A stretch of DNA of 26,043 bases from Bacteroidales bacterium. GTDB taxonomy: Bacteria; Bacteroidota; Bacteroidia; Bacteroidales; Muribaculaceae. Below, in pieces: positions 1-7,826 of this stretch. The stretch is taken from positions 1-26,043 of the forward strand of contig SFJG01000024.1 in NCBI GenBank assembly GCA_004555955.1, read 5' to 3'. The notes below the pieces were generated by a model. It had not been told where the DNA came from. It worked only from the letters and a program-made list of their open reading frames with translations, and did no database searches. A program made the translations under genes and the position numbers. Position 1 is the stretch's first letter, and each line of letters begins with the position of its first letter.

Positions 1-138
1 GATGGTTGCTTCTTGACGGGGGCTTCCGCCCCCTGTGCTTATCTTGTCTCACTGTCGCATTATTTCAATGTCCTTTGTGCTCATCCGAGCCTCTGTTGCG
101 CCGCCTCGCAGGACGTCCCCGTTTTGGCGTTGCGAGTG

Positions 139-170
139 CAAAGGTACAGCAAATCAAATTACCCACCAAA
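139..170 (-). promoter_or_regulatory. Leftward Bacteroidota-type promoter
   Basis: On the minus strand a -33 box TTTG (167-170) is followed after exactly 20 nt by the -7 box TACCTTTG (139-146). This matches the known Bacteroides consensus TTTG-N19-21-TAnnTTTG. Transcription would start near 132 and run off the left edge through a GC-rich leader. The target is outside the window; the leader of at least 130 nt without a long open frame would suit a stable RNA or an attenuated gene, but this is inference. Confidence 0.65.
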
Positions 171-403
171 CTTTTTTACAACTTTTTTGTGTTAAAAAAC
201 ATGTTTATTTGTAACCAATTTATATTCAAGATGTTAATATTTTTTTGGGGAAAAGAAGATTTTTATACGAAAAAATGGGACTTACTACATACAATGTTGG
301 CGTTTTGCGTTTTGAGCGAATCGAAATTGGAGAAAATGGCGAAGAATTAGTCTTAATTGTAAAATAATTTCGATAGTCATTTCCATTTACTAATAGTATT
401 TTT

Positions 404-411
404 TACCTTTG
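404..411 (+). promoter_or_regulatory. -7 box of the GH30 gene
   Basis: TACCTTTG matches the Bacteroidota -7 consensus TAnnTTTG and lies 19 nt upstream of the ATG at 431. No clear TTTG -33 box is seen at the usual distance. The leader would be about 14 nt. Confidence 0.55.
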
Positions 412-430
412 TTGGAAAAATTACAATACT

Positions 431-2563
431 ATGAATAGATATTTGCTTGCTATTATTGTATTATTGACGTGTAGTAACGTTATGAGTTCTTCAGAGCATA
501 AGTATATCATCAACGTGGCAGACGAGCACCAGACGCATGAAGGCTGGGGTGTTTCGCTTTGTTGGTGGGCTAATATGTGCGGACAATGGCCCGACGACAA
601 GATTAACGAGTTGGTCGACTGGCTTGTCAGCCCGGAAGGACTGAATTACAACATTTTCCGTTACAACATCGGTGGCGGCGACGACCCGAATCACGCAAAT
701 TGTACAGAGCACCACATGGGCAACGGCAAGGGTCTGCGTGCCGAAATGGAAGGCTTCAAGAGCTACGACGGCGACTCGTACCATTGGGAGCGCGACGCCG
801 CGCAACGCAAGATTATGCTCAAGATTAAGGAAAAACGCCCGGATGCAATATTTGAAGCATTCAGCAATTCCGCTCCTTATTATATGACCTACAGCGGTTG
901 CTGTGCGGGCAATTGGGACAGTAATTCCGACAACCTTAAGCCGGAATACTACACCGCTTTTGCCAATTATCTTGTCGATGTGTGCAAGCACTACAAGGAC
1001 ACCTACGGCATCGAATTTCGCACACTGGAGCCGTTCAACGAGCCGAACACCAACTATTGGGGCTGCAACGGCGGACAAGAAGGTTGCCACTTCAACCCCT
1101 CGTCGCAAGTTGAGTTTATCAAAGTACTCTACCCTATCTTGAAAGCCTCGGGACTGTCAACGGTTATCTCAGCATCGGACGAAACGAATGTCGGCACATC
1201 GATTGGCGAAATACAAGAATACATCAACGGCGGCGTAATGGACAAAGTTGCACAATGGAATGTTCACACATACGGAGGCGACATTGTGGAGCGCTGTAAG
1301 CTGGCAAATCTTGTACGAAGCCAAGGCAAACGCTTTTGGATGAGCGAAACCGGAAGCGGCGGCAGCGGCATTTCGGGCAACTTGGGTCTGGCACAGCGTT
1401 TGATTGACGACATTGAGTATTTGCGCCCTACGGCATGGGTCGATTGGCAATACGTGGAGGAATGGAACGACCAATGGTGCTTGGTGCAAGGTGAATTCGG
1501 AAATCAATATTATTGGAAGGTTAAGAACTACTATGTTCGTCAGCATTTCAGCAAATATATCAAGCCGGGCTACACCTTTGTCAGCGCGGTCAACGGGCAA
1601 ACCCTTGCGGCAATCAATCCGGAGAAAACCGAACTTGTGATTGTATCGATAAACAACAGCGACGAAACGGCATATCACTCGGCAGACATCTTGGGATGCC
1701 GTCCGACGGCGGAGCCGTATGCCTACATCACGACCGGCGACAGCGACGGAAAACCGTTAGCATATGACCTTCAAGGCAAGCGGATATCATTCACGCTTGA
1801 ACCACAAAGCATAGCAACAATTGTATTGCCGATAATAAAGTATAGCGACGACTACACCTGTCTGCCTATTGCCGAAGGAGCTGCATACGCAATCATTCCT
1901 CAATACAACAAAACGACACTCCTCTACGGCAGTTTAGGTCACTACGACGGAATTCCTCGCATAGACTACATCAACAACGAAAACACATGGAACAAGACGT
2001 ATGTTTCGGGCAACCAAGTATGGACTTTCCATCGAAATGGCGATGGATATAAGGTAAAAACCATATATTGGGACGAATATCTTACAAACAAAGATGAATA
2101 CTGGCTTCACGTAGATTGGTGGCAGAACGACAATAGCCAAGACTTCTACGTAACTCAGATTTATGACAACTTGGTAAAAATAATCAGTTGCCGCGACAGC
2201 AAAGCGCTCGACCTTCAAGATGAGAAATCTGATGCCGGAACGAATGTAGGCTTATGGGATTACGGGTCGGATATCACAAACGCACACCGCAATTGGTATC
2301 TGATGCGTTTACCTGAGAATAGCGAACTCAACGAAGTTGAAACGCTCGGCAAAGTTGCACCGTTTACTATACAGGCAACCTCAGCGGCATTAAATGTTCG
2401 CTGCACGGAACCGACCACGGTTGACGTTTACGGCATAGACGGTCGACGCGTGGCAACCAAAACCGTTTACGAAGAAGGAACTATTCCGTTATCAAAAGGC
2501 ATTTACATTTATAAAGCGACAGCCAATGCCAGCCGACGAACCGGCAAGGTGATTATTCGATAA
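431..2563 (+). CDS. Secreted GH30 glycosidase with beta-trefoil domain and T9SS sorting tail
   Basis: A 710-residue secreted glycoside hydrolase. Residues 1-19 form a signal peptide. Residues 30-470 fit GH30 (TIM barrel plus beta-sandwich): the entry motif GWGVSLCWWA (38-47), NEP with the likely acid/base E204, and MSETGSGG with the likely nucleophile E306. The GWG-SLCWWA entry resembles the endo-beta-1,6-galactanase branch of GH30, so cleavage of beta-1,6-linked galactan side chains is the best guess; specificity is not proven. Residues 485-628 look like a ricin-type beta-trefoil, probably carbohydrate-binding. Residues 660-710, ending in GKVIIR, form a type A T9SS sorting domain, so the enzyme should be exported across the outer membrane and attached to the surface or released. 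It stands alone, with its own promoter and terminator and no SusC/SusD pair beside it. Confidence 0.88.
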   Translation: MNRYLLAIIVLLTCSNVMSSSEHKYIINVADEHQTHEGWGVSLCWWANMCGQWPDDKINELVDWLVSPEGLNYNIFRYNIGGGDDPNHANCTEHHMGNGKGLRAEMEGFKSYDGDSYHWERDAAQRKIMLKIKEKRPDAIFEAFSNSAPYYMTYSGCCAGNWDSNSDNLKPEYYTAFANYLVDVCKHYKDTYGIEFRTLEPFNEPNTNYWGCNGGQEGCHFNPSSQVEFIKVLYPILKASGLSTVISASDETNVGTSIGEIQEYINGGVMDKVAQWNVHTYGGDIVERCKLANLVRSQGKRFWMSETGSGGSGISGNLGLAQRLIDDIEYLRPTAWVDWQYVEEWNDQWCLVQGEFGNQYYWKVKNYYVRQHFSKYIKPGYTFVSAVNGQTLAAINPEKTELVIVSINNSDETAYHSADILGCRPTAEPYAYITTGDSDGKPLAYDLQGKRISFTLEPQSIATIVLPIIKYSDDYTCLPIAEGAAYAIIPQYNKTTLLYGSLGHYDGIPRIDYINNENTWNKTYVSGNQVWTFHRNGDGYKVKTIYWDEYLTNKDEYWLHVDWWQNDNSQDFYVTQIYDNLVKIISCRDSKALDLQDEKSDAGTNVGLWDYGSDITNAHRNWYLMRLPENSELNEVETLGKVAPFTIQATSAALNVRCTEPTTVDVYGIDGRRVATKTVYEEGTIPLSKGIYIYKATANASRRTGKVIIR

Positions 2564-2576
2564 GAACATTATAGAA

Positions 2577-2608
2577 AAGAGCAGGCTCCACAAAAAAAGC
2601 CTGCTCTT
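2577..2608. terminator. Bidirectional hairpin terminator
   Basis: A perfect 11 bp inverted repeat: AAGAGCAGGCT (2577-2587) and AGCCTGCTCTT (2598-2608) around a 10-base A-rich loop. It sits between the convergent GH30 gene and solute-binding gene. The minus-strand transcript continues into a T-rich tract (CTCTTTTCT), as in a Rho-independent terminator; the plus-strand tail is AT-rich. Confidence 0.85.
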
Positions 2609-2633
2609 AATATATACACACTAAGAGCGCGTT

Positions 2634-3449
2634 CTAAAAGTACCGTTTATAAAGTTCTTTGAAAGCCGAAGTTGTACGGACGTCGGAGAGCCAACGATTC
2701 AAGCTGTCGGCGAGTTGGCGGTTGTCTTTCTTAAGCACCCACGATTGGAATTGATTGAAACTCACCGCGGTCGACACGTCGATGGCCGGATAGCGTTTAG
2801 CCATAGTTTTGGCAAGTTTTTCGTTAATTACGGCAAAATCAATTTCGCCGGCATTGACCATCAAGAAAAGTTGTTCTTGACCGTAACGACGTTCGGTAAC
2901 GACGTTGATAGTGTCGCCAATCTCGCGAGCAAAGTTGCGGATACGAGTAACTACCGGGGAGCCGTCGACAACGTAAAGTGTGTGTCCGGCGACGTCGAGT
3001 TGTGAGCGGATTGCGACGTTGCCGAGCGAATCGCGCTTCTGTACGAGCACTTGACGGTCAATGTAGATGGAATCGCTGAAAAGGAATTTGTTTTTGAAGT
3101 CGGTAGTAGAAGGCAACTGTGCAGCGACGATGTCGAAAGTTCCGTCGTTGAGCAATTCGAGCGACTGCTTGAGGTTGACTATCGGGTGCATCTTCACGGG
3201 GCGTGCCGCTCTGATTTGGATAAGCGCGAGCAAGTCGTGGTTGAAACCACCGAGTGTGTCGTCGTACATATACAAAGACAGTGGCGAATATTCGATGGCA
3301 ACATTTAGGGTGTCGCCTGAAGCGGCAACAAATTGCGATGTGGCGGCTTGACGCGAGCAACGGTTGAGCATAACCATCGTGGCAATGGTTACTGCCAAGA
3401 GCACCAAGTATAGCCACATTTTGGGGCGAACGAGAAATGGTTTATACAT
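2634..3449 (-). CDS. Membrane-anchored solute-binding (SBP_bac_3/MltF-like) protein
   Basis: A 271-residue protein starting at the ATG at 3449; a TTG four codons upstream (3461) is possible but less likely. After a basic stretch comes one hydrophobic segment (about residues 12-29, LYLVLLAVTIATMVML), then a periplasmic family-3 solute-binding fold: VAIEYSPLSLY near the start, GTFDIVAAQLPST in the middle, GEIDFAVINEKLA late. The segment ends in LNRC, so a lipoprotein anchor is also conceivable, but the basic N-terminus and position fit a transmembrane anchor at least as well. The fold resembles the N-terminal domain of lytic transglycosylase MltF, but the protein stops after one binding domain and has no SLT catalytic domain. 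No ABC permease or ATPase lies nearby. It follows the porin gene by 45 bp, so the two are probably co-transcribed. A sensory or ligand-delivery role is inference. Confidence 0.75.
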   Translation of the reverse strand: MYKPFLVRPKMWLYLVLLAVTIATMVMLNRCSRQAATSQFVAASGDTLNVAIEYSPLSLYMYDDTLGGFNHDLLALIQIRAARPVKMHPIVNLKQSLELLNDGTFDIVAAQLPSTTDFKNKFLFSDSIYIDRQVLVQKRDSLGNVAIRSQLDVAGHTLYVVDGSPVVTRIRNFAREIGDTINVVTERRYGQEQLFLMVNAGEIDFAVINEKLAKTMAKRYPAIDVSTAVSFNQFQSWVLKKDNRQLADSLNRWLSDVRTTSAFKELYKRYF

Positions 3450-3494
3450 AAGTTTTATCAAATTAGCCGAACGGCGTCGCCCGGCGGATAGACG

Positions 3495-5459
3495 TTAGTT
3501 GGGGAAGTCGACCGACAGACCGAGTTGGAAGCGCGAAGGATTCATCGGATGGTGGAGCGCACCGAAATAGCTACTACCGCCGAAGAGACCCTTGTTAAAA
3601 TGCGAATAAAGCACGTAGAAACGAACTTTATAGAGTTTCATATTGGCGTATACATTCATAAACGGGTAGTTGCCGAGTTTCTTTTCGGTTTGGTTGTAGA
3701 ACTGCATAGTTGCGGGCTGATAAGCCGGTGCGTAATATTTTGTATAGTAGTTGCAATCGACACCCAACTGCACGTTTAGCACTTTTGCAATCTTGAAAAG
3801 GCAATATAGATTCGAATAGATTGCCACTTTAGGTAGAGGCAGAACGGTTTCGTTTGTCGACGTTTGGAAGTTGACGGTGTTGTTCCAATGCAAAGCCCGG
3901 TAGTGCAAATCTTGCTGCAATTGAGCACTGACGATTTGCACGCTCCCACCCTCTTGGCGCGGAAGGGCGTCAGTGTCGAAATATACGAAATTTTGCACGT
4001 TCTCGACGCCGGCTTGCAGAGTTGTGCCGGTGTGAGGCAAGTCGATTAGACCTCCCAAGCGTAAGCGGCGCTCTTTGCCGAAGTCGTTGCTCCAGGCGAA
4101 GTGGTTAGAAATGTATTGTTGATAGAAATACGGCACTTCGGTATTCTTGAAGAATCCGGTAGCACTGATAGTCACGGTGTCGCCAAAGAGCTTGAAATGC
4201 GTCGACAGTTCTCCGCTGACGTCGATGTCGCCCGCCACCGAGCCTACGAGTCCGAAACGCGCTGTTGCCTTATAGTTGATAAGAGAGCCTTGTTGCTTGG
4301 TCAACTGACCGCCTACCCAAATATTGTTTTCGTTAAATTTATGTGCAACAGAAACACCTTCGGGAATTGGCGTAAGGTCAGTAGGACGGTCGGCGAAAAA
4401 CAACATAGAGTCGGTCGGCTGCTTGAACGAGCGATACTCGTGTGTTGCGAATGCCGACAAGCCGAATTTGGCATTTTTTTTGAATCCTTCAAGGAGCGAT
4501 ATTCCGACAGTGTTACGAATGCGGCTATAGAAAGCTTCATCGTTCGTACCTTCGAGCGAGAGATAGTTGTTGGCGAAAAACTCCTTATCGTCGGCGGCAG
4601 ACTCGTTTAGAAACTTATGCGAATTTTTTTTGTAGTCGAACGTCCAGATGAAACTCGTCACGGGGATATATGTACGCTTGACAGTAGTGTCGTTGATTTG
4701 CTCTTCGTGCCAATAACCGACCTTGTAGCGATGGTTCATCAAGAACTCGGTACCCTTGACGCGATTAAAAGCCGACGAGAGGTTGACGGGAATAGTTTTT
4801 GCATCGATATCCGGGTCGCCGCCTTGCAGTTCGGCAGGGTCTTCGATGTAGAGGTCGTCGGTGATACCGCCGTTTTCGTGGCTAACAGAGTTGAAAGTGT
4901 TAAACGAAGCCTGCGCCTCGTAGCGGTCACCGATGTAAGAGCCGGAGAGTCCCCAGGTGAAGTTTTTCGCCGCCTGACGGTCGTAACCACCTTTCGAATA
5001 TAGATAGTCGATAAGTGCGCCGACTTGGATGCGCTTACCGGCATTACCGGAGAAAACACCTTTGAGTCGGTCTTGCCCCGACTCTTTGCCTCCACCCCAA
5101 CTGTAACCGAGCAGAGTCATAGGCTGGCGCGTGTTGTAGTACACTTGGTCTTCAGCGTCGTAAAGCCAGGGGCGCAACACGTCGTCGAACGAAAACGGCG
5201 AACGCTCCGGGCGATTGAAATAAATTTCGTCGATTCCGGCACCGCCATAGTTGCCCGTCGTGGCGTAGGCATTGCTCACTTGCGACGGAATAAACTCACG
5301 GAAGTAGTTATATTGTAGAGTGTCGATAGTCGCCGGCTCGTGCAAACCCAACGGAGGCGCAGCGGTCCACGCATACGAAGGCTCGAGGGTTTGCTTCTTT
5401 TGCGAAAAGCCCGCGAGTACAGTAATCGACGCTATGATTATTGTCAAAAATCGTTTCAT
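3495..5459 (-). CDS. Putative outer-membrane porin (Porin_10 family)
   Basis: A 654-residue protein with a signal peptide (MKRFLTIIIASITVLAGFSQ). The body is rich in alternating aromatic and polar strands with many Tyr, Asn and Gly residues, and it ends in a C-terminal strand finishing SVDFPN, as expected for a large outer-membrane beta-barrel. The N-terminal part (LGLHEPATIDTLQYNYF, then a segment beginning STGNYG-like with GGAG and YFNR) matches my recollection of the Bacteroidota 'putative porin' family. Substrate unknown. The start is taken at the ATG at 5459 because it begins the signal peptide; an in-frame start six codons upstream would place a non-hydrophobic extension before it and run through the promoter-like box. 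It lies 57 bp after the glycerophosphodiesterase-like gene and 45 bp before the solute-binding gene. Confidence 0.82.
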   Translation of the reverse strand: MKRFLTIIIASITVLAGFSQKKQTLEPSYAWTAAPPLGLHEPATIDTLQYNYFREFIPSQVSNAYATTGNYGGAGIDEIYFNRPERSPFSFDDVLRPWLYDAEDQVYYNTRQPMTLLGYSWGGGKESGQDRLKGVFSGNAGKRIQVGALIDYLYSKGGYDRQAAKNFTWGLSGSYIGDRYEAQASFNTFNSVSHENGGITDDLYIEDPAELQGGDPDIDAKTIPVNLSSAFNRVKGTEFLMNHRYKVGYWHEEQINDTTVKRTYIPVTSFIWTFDYKKNSHKFLNESAADDKEFFANNYLSLEGTNDEAFYSRIRNTVGISLLEGFKKNAKFGLSAFATHEYRSFKQPTDSMLFFADRPTDLTPIPEGVSVAHKFNENNIWVGGQLTKQQGSLINYKATARFGLVGSVAGDIDVSGELSTHFKLFGDTVTISATGFFKNTEVPYFYQQYISNHFAWSNDFGKERRLRLGGLIDLPHTGTTLQAGVENVQNFVYFDTDALPRQEGGSVQIVSAQLQQDLHYRALHWNNTVNFQTSTNETVLPLPKVAIYSNLYCLFKIAKVLNVQLGVDCNYYTKYYAPAYQPATMQFYNQTEKKLGNYPFMNVYANMKLYKVRFYVLYSHFNKGLFGGSSYFGALHHPMNPSRFQLGLSVDFPN

Positions 5460-5464
5460 CGGTG

Positions 5465-5472
5465 CAAAAGTA
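5465..5472 (-). promoter_or_regulatory. -7 box just upstream of the porin start
   Basis: On the minus strand TACTTTTG matches TAnnTTTG and ends only 5 nt before the ATG at 5459. No TTTG is found 19-21 nt farther upstream. If used, transcription would begin at or next to the start codon, giving a leaderless or near-leaderless mRNA. Confidence 0.4.
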
Positions 5473-5516
5473 CGCAAAAACTATGAAATAGAGCCGTTCG
5501 AAGGCTGCAAAATGAA

Positions 5517-6263
5517 TTATCTGTGATATTTTCCTTTATCTTTTATGAGAATTACTTTAAGGCGATTGTCGTCGAGCATTGCGTTGGAGCCGGGCATCAA
5601 GAAAAACACGAGTTGCGTTTTGCGATGCTCCCAGGTAAGTAAATCGATATTGCGGTCGAGGCGTTCGCTAATCGTTTCGTACCACCATCCGGGGAACGAC
5701 AAAGCCCGAACATCACCCGAGTCTGCCACCGCACGAAGCGTGTCAAGGCATAGGCTAAGGTCGGTGTCTGACAATTCCGACGGCGGTGCAAAATCGACAT
5801 AACACGACGTGTAAAAGCCTGCCTTCGTGAGTTTGCGAAGCGCCTTATGTGTGGGCTTTCGACAATCAGACGGCTGCGGTCGACGCCGTAGCGCTTTGTC
5901 AAATCGGTGAGCGCAGCAAGTACGGCATCGCTGTTTTCCAATGTCAGATTCTTCAAGTCGAGCCACATTTTCCTTCGTGAAGGGCGAAAAGGCGAAATAT
6001 TTCTCAACGTTCAGCCCAAACGATGAGTCGATGTCGTGGGTAACGTCAAACACCGAATCGCGAAAACACACGTCAAGTTCGACGTTAGTGTAGTCGCCGT
6101 ATTTTTCGTTTAGTTTCTCTATCGAGTTGCAACGATGTAACCAAAGTTTATCTTTATGCTTTCCCACCTCGGCTAACGCTAAAGCAAAGTAGACAGCACC
6201 GGCAATCGACAAAGTCGCCACCAACGCTACGACGATTCTCCGAGCACTGCGTTTAATCGCCAT
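5517..6263 (-). CDS. Glycerophosphodiesterase-like protein with two internal frameshifts
   Basis: The open frame gives 248 residues from the ATG at 6263, which overlaps the DUF3109 stop by 11 bp. A signal anchor (IVVALVATLSIAGAVYFAL) is followed by GDPD-like features: WLHRCNSIEKLNEKY, NVELDVCF and DVTHD, i.e. a catalytic-type His, an acidic pair and a second His. The C-terminal part (LTKAGFYTSCY, RALSFPGWWY, IDLLTWEHR) also fits this Bacteroidota family. Between about 5971 and 5850 the open frame encodes an odd Cys/Arg-rich stretch, whereas the neighbouring frame encodes family-like sequence (KMWLDLKNLTLEN, then RYGVDRSRLIVESPH). One extra base near the A-run at 5968-5971 and one missing base near 5845-5860 would explain it. 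The frame stays open, so a gene caller would see nothing wrong. The product as read is probably non-functional, or the assembly has two indel errors. Confidence 0.72.
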   Translation of the reverse strand: MAIKRSARRIVVALVATLSIAGAVYFALALAEVGKHKDKLWLHRCNSIEKLNEKYGDYTNVELDVCFRDSVFDVTHDIDSSFGLNVEKYFAFSPFTKENVARLEESDIGKQRCRTCCAHRFDKALRRRPQPSDCRKPTHKALRKLTKAGFYTSCYVDFAPPSELSDTDLSLCLDTLRAVADSGDVRALSFPGWWYETISERLDRNIDLLTWEHRKTQLVFFLMPGSNAMLDDNRLKVILIKDKGKYHR

Positions 6264-6834
6264 ATTGCTCAAGATAAGCCTCACAGGCGGCACACAATTC
6301 GTCGTACCACTCTTTGCCGAAACGGCGAGTGAGCGGTCCGGCGAGGAATTGATAGAGTCGGATGCCTTTTTGGCGACCAAGCACTTGCGCTGCCTTGCAA
6401 ATTTTCCACTTATGATAATTTACCGCCGAGAAGTCAGGATAGTCCGTAATACGCACGGGATATAGGTGGCACGAAATAGGCTTGTAGAAGTCGATACGCC
6501 CCTCGCGATAAGCCTTTTCGATAGCGCAATAACACATCCCGTTTTTGCCGTAGCAAGTAAATACACAATTTTTGCCGTCGACAATCGACGTTACCAAATC
6601 GCCGTCGCTATCTATGTAGCCTACCCCCGACTCTTTGATTACTCGCTGTGCTGCAGGCAAAAGGTCGTCCCAAACGGCGGGCAAAATTTCTTTGAGTTTA
6701 TCGTATTCCTCTCGAGAAATAGGAGCACCGGCGTCGCCCTCGATACAGCACTCGCCGAGGCAAGCATCAAGGTCGCAACAGAAGAATTGCTCTATAAGGT
6801 CGAGCGAAACGAGCGTGTTACGAATTTCGAGCAT
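6253..6834 (-). CDS. DUF3109 cysteine-cluster protein
   Basis: About 193 residues from the ATG at 6834, chosen because family members typically begin close to a MxxIxxTLVSLDLIE-like motif, here MLEIRNTLVSLDLIE. A GTG at 6864 overlapping the stop of the upstream dehydrogenase (GTGA) would add ten residues and cannot be excluded. Cysteines are clustered: CCDLDACLGECC near the N-terminus, then CVFTCYGKNGMCYC and ISCHLYP in the middle, a pattern like YkgJ-type metal or Fe-S cluster proteins. Function unknown. It is the third gene of a tight leftward block and overlaps the next gene by 11 bp, which suggests translational coupling. Confidence 0.85.
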   Translation of the reverse strand: MLEIRNTLVSLDLIEQFFCCDLDACLGECCIEGDAGAPISREEYDKLKEILPAVWDDLLPAAQRVIKESGVGYIDSDGDLVTSIVDGKNCVFTCYGKNGMCYCAIEKAYREGRIDFYKPISCHLYPVRITDYPDFSAVNYHKWKICKAAQVLGRQKGIRLYQFLAGPLTRRFGKEWYDELCAACEAYLEQYGD

Positions 6835-6860
6835 AACAGTATGTTCTGTAGTATTTTCTG

Positions 6861-7814
6861 TCACTTATTGACCACGTTAATGGGGTTATTATTTATGAAA
6901 GCGCTGATATTTTTCGCAGCAATCGTCATCAGACGTCGACGCGCCTCAATAGTAGCCCAGGCAATGTGGGGAGTGGTATACGCCCGCTCGACATTCAGCA
7001 AAGGATTGTCGGCGGCAGGAGGCTCCACGGAAAGTACGTCGGCGGCATAAGCGGCAATACGTCTGCTACGGAGCGCTTCGGCAACATCAGCTTCGGCAAC
7101 AAGCGGACCGCGTCCGGTATTGATAACGATAACGCCGGGGCGCATCATAGCTATCGAGCGAGCATTAATAATCTCGCGCGTCGACTCTGTCAACGGGCAG
7201 TGCAGACTAATAACGTCAGCCTCCGCCATCAGCGTGTCGCGGTCGACGGGCACAATTCCTTCGGGTAAAACGTCAGCCGTCTTCGACGTCAAAGCAATCA
7301 CCTTCATACCAAAAGCGAGCGCAATGCGCGCCGTAGCCATACCCGTATTGCCAAGCCCGACAATACCCATAGTCTTGCCTGCCAATTCAGTGAGACCGCT
7401 GTCGTAATAACAAAAGTCGCGCGAGCGAGCCCACTGTCCTATCTCCGCGCTATATCGAGCCACCGAATTGGTAATATTGAGCAGATGAGCAAAAACCATC
7501 TGCGCCACCGACGCCGTGCTGTAAGCAGGTATATTAGTCACTATGATGCCACGGCGCCGCGCAGCTTCGATGTCGACTACGTTATAACCGGTAGCGAGCA
7601 CACCGACATAGCGCAACGCAGGAAGGCGTTCCATAACGTCGTCGGTAATCATCACCTTGTTGGTCAACACAATTTCGGCATCTGCTGCACGGTCGACCAC
7701 TTCATCAGCAGTCGCCGTACGGTCGTAGACGGAGCATTCGCCCAAACTACAGACGGCATCCCAACTCAAATCACCTGGATTGAGTGTATAGCCGTCGAGG
7801 ACACAAATCTTCAT
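6861..7814 (-). CDS. D-2-hydroxyacid dehydrogenase (glycerate dehydrogenase-like)
   Basis: A 317-residue cytoplasmic NAD(P)-dependent dehydrogenase. The Rossmann motif GLGNTG lies at 153-158, and the catalytic triad of the family is present: R235 in NTGRGP, E264 in SVEPP and H283 in TPHIAW. This set is diagnostic of D-isomer-specific 2-hydroxyacid dehydrogenases, which interconvert 2-oxoacids and D-2-hydroxyacids. The closest impression is hydroxypyruvate reductase/glycerate dehydrogenase, but the substrate cannot be read from sequence. It starts 12 bp after the small barrel gene ends and is followed directly by the DUF3109 gene, so it is in an operon with both. Confidence 0.9.
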   Translation of the reverse strand: MKICVLDGYTLNPGDLSWDAVCSLGECSVYDRTATADEVVDRAADAEIVLTNKVMITDDVMERLPALRYVGVLATGYNVVDIEAARRRGIIVTNIPAYSTASVAQMVFAHLLNITNSVARYSAEIGQWARSRDFCYYDSGLTELAGKTMGIVGLGNTGMATARIALAFGMKVIALTSKTADVLPEGIVPVDRDTLMAEADVISLHCPLTESTREIINARSIAMMRPGVIVINTGRGPLVAEADVAEALRSRRIAAYAADVLSVEPPAADNPLLNVERAYTTPHIAWATIEARRRLMTIAAKNISAFINNNPINVVNK

Positions 7815-7826
7815 ATCCTTGACGAA

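Larger units (their letters stand above)
1..430. other. Gene-free left-end region
   Basis: No convincing gene lies here. Bases 1-150 have mixed composition; 150-430 are strongly AT-rich. On the minus strand a promoter (139-170) fires toward the left edge, so about 130 nt of leader for an unseen gene or RNA occupies 1-132. That leader contains a GC hairpin at 18-33 (six GC pairs around a four-base loop). On the plus strand the right end holds the promoter of the GH30 gene at 404-411. The open frames crossing this stretch have low-complexity, non-protein-like translations. Confidence 0.6.

Noticed and set aside
1..60. Possible SRP RNA or other known small RNA from the GGAA-looped hairpin
   Set aside because: The flanking bases do not match the conserved SRP helix 8 sequence, and too little sequence is visible to fold a full RNA.
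6..350. 114-codon rightward open frame at the left end
   Set aside because: The translation is low in order, runs through a leftward promoter and AT-rich DNA, and shows no recognisable motif.
491..1108. 205-codon open frame antisense to the GH30 gene
   Set aside because: It is a shadow of a well-supported GH30 catalytic domain and its translation shows no domain or signal features.
6264..6380. N-terminal extension of the glycerophosphodiesterase-like protein to an upstream start
   Set aside because: The extension overlaps the DUF3109 gene by more than 100 bp and is not protein-like; the ATG at 6263 directly precedes the signal anchor.
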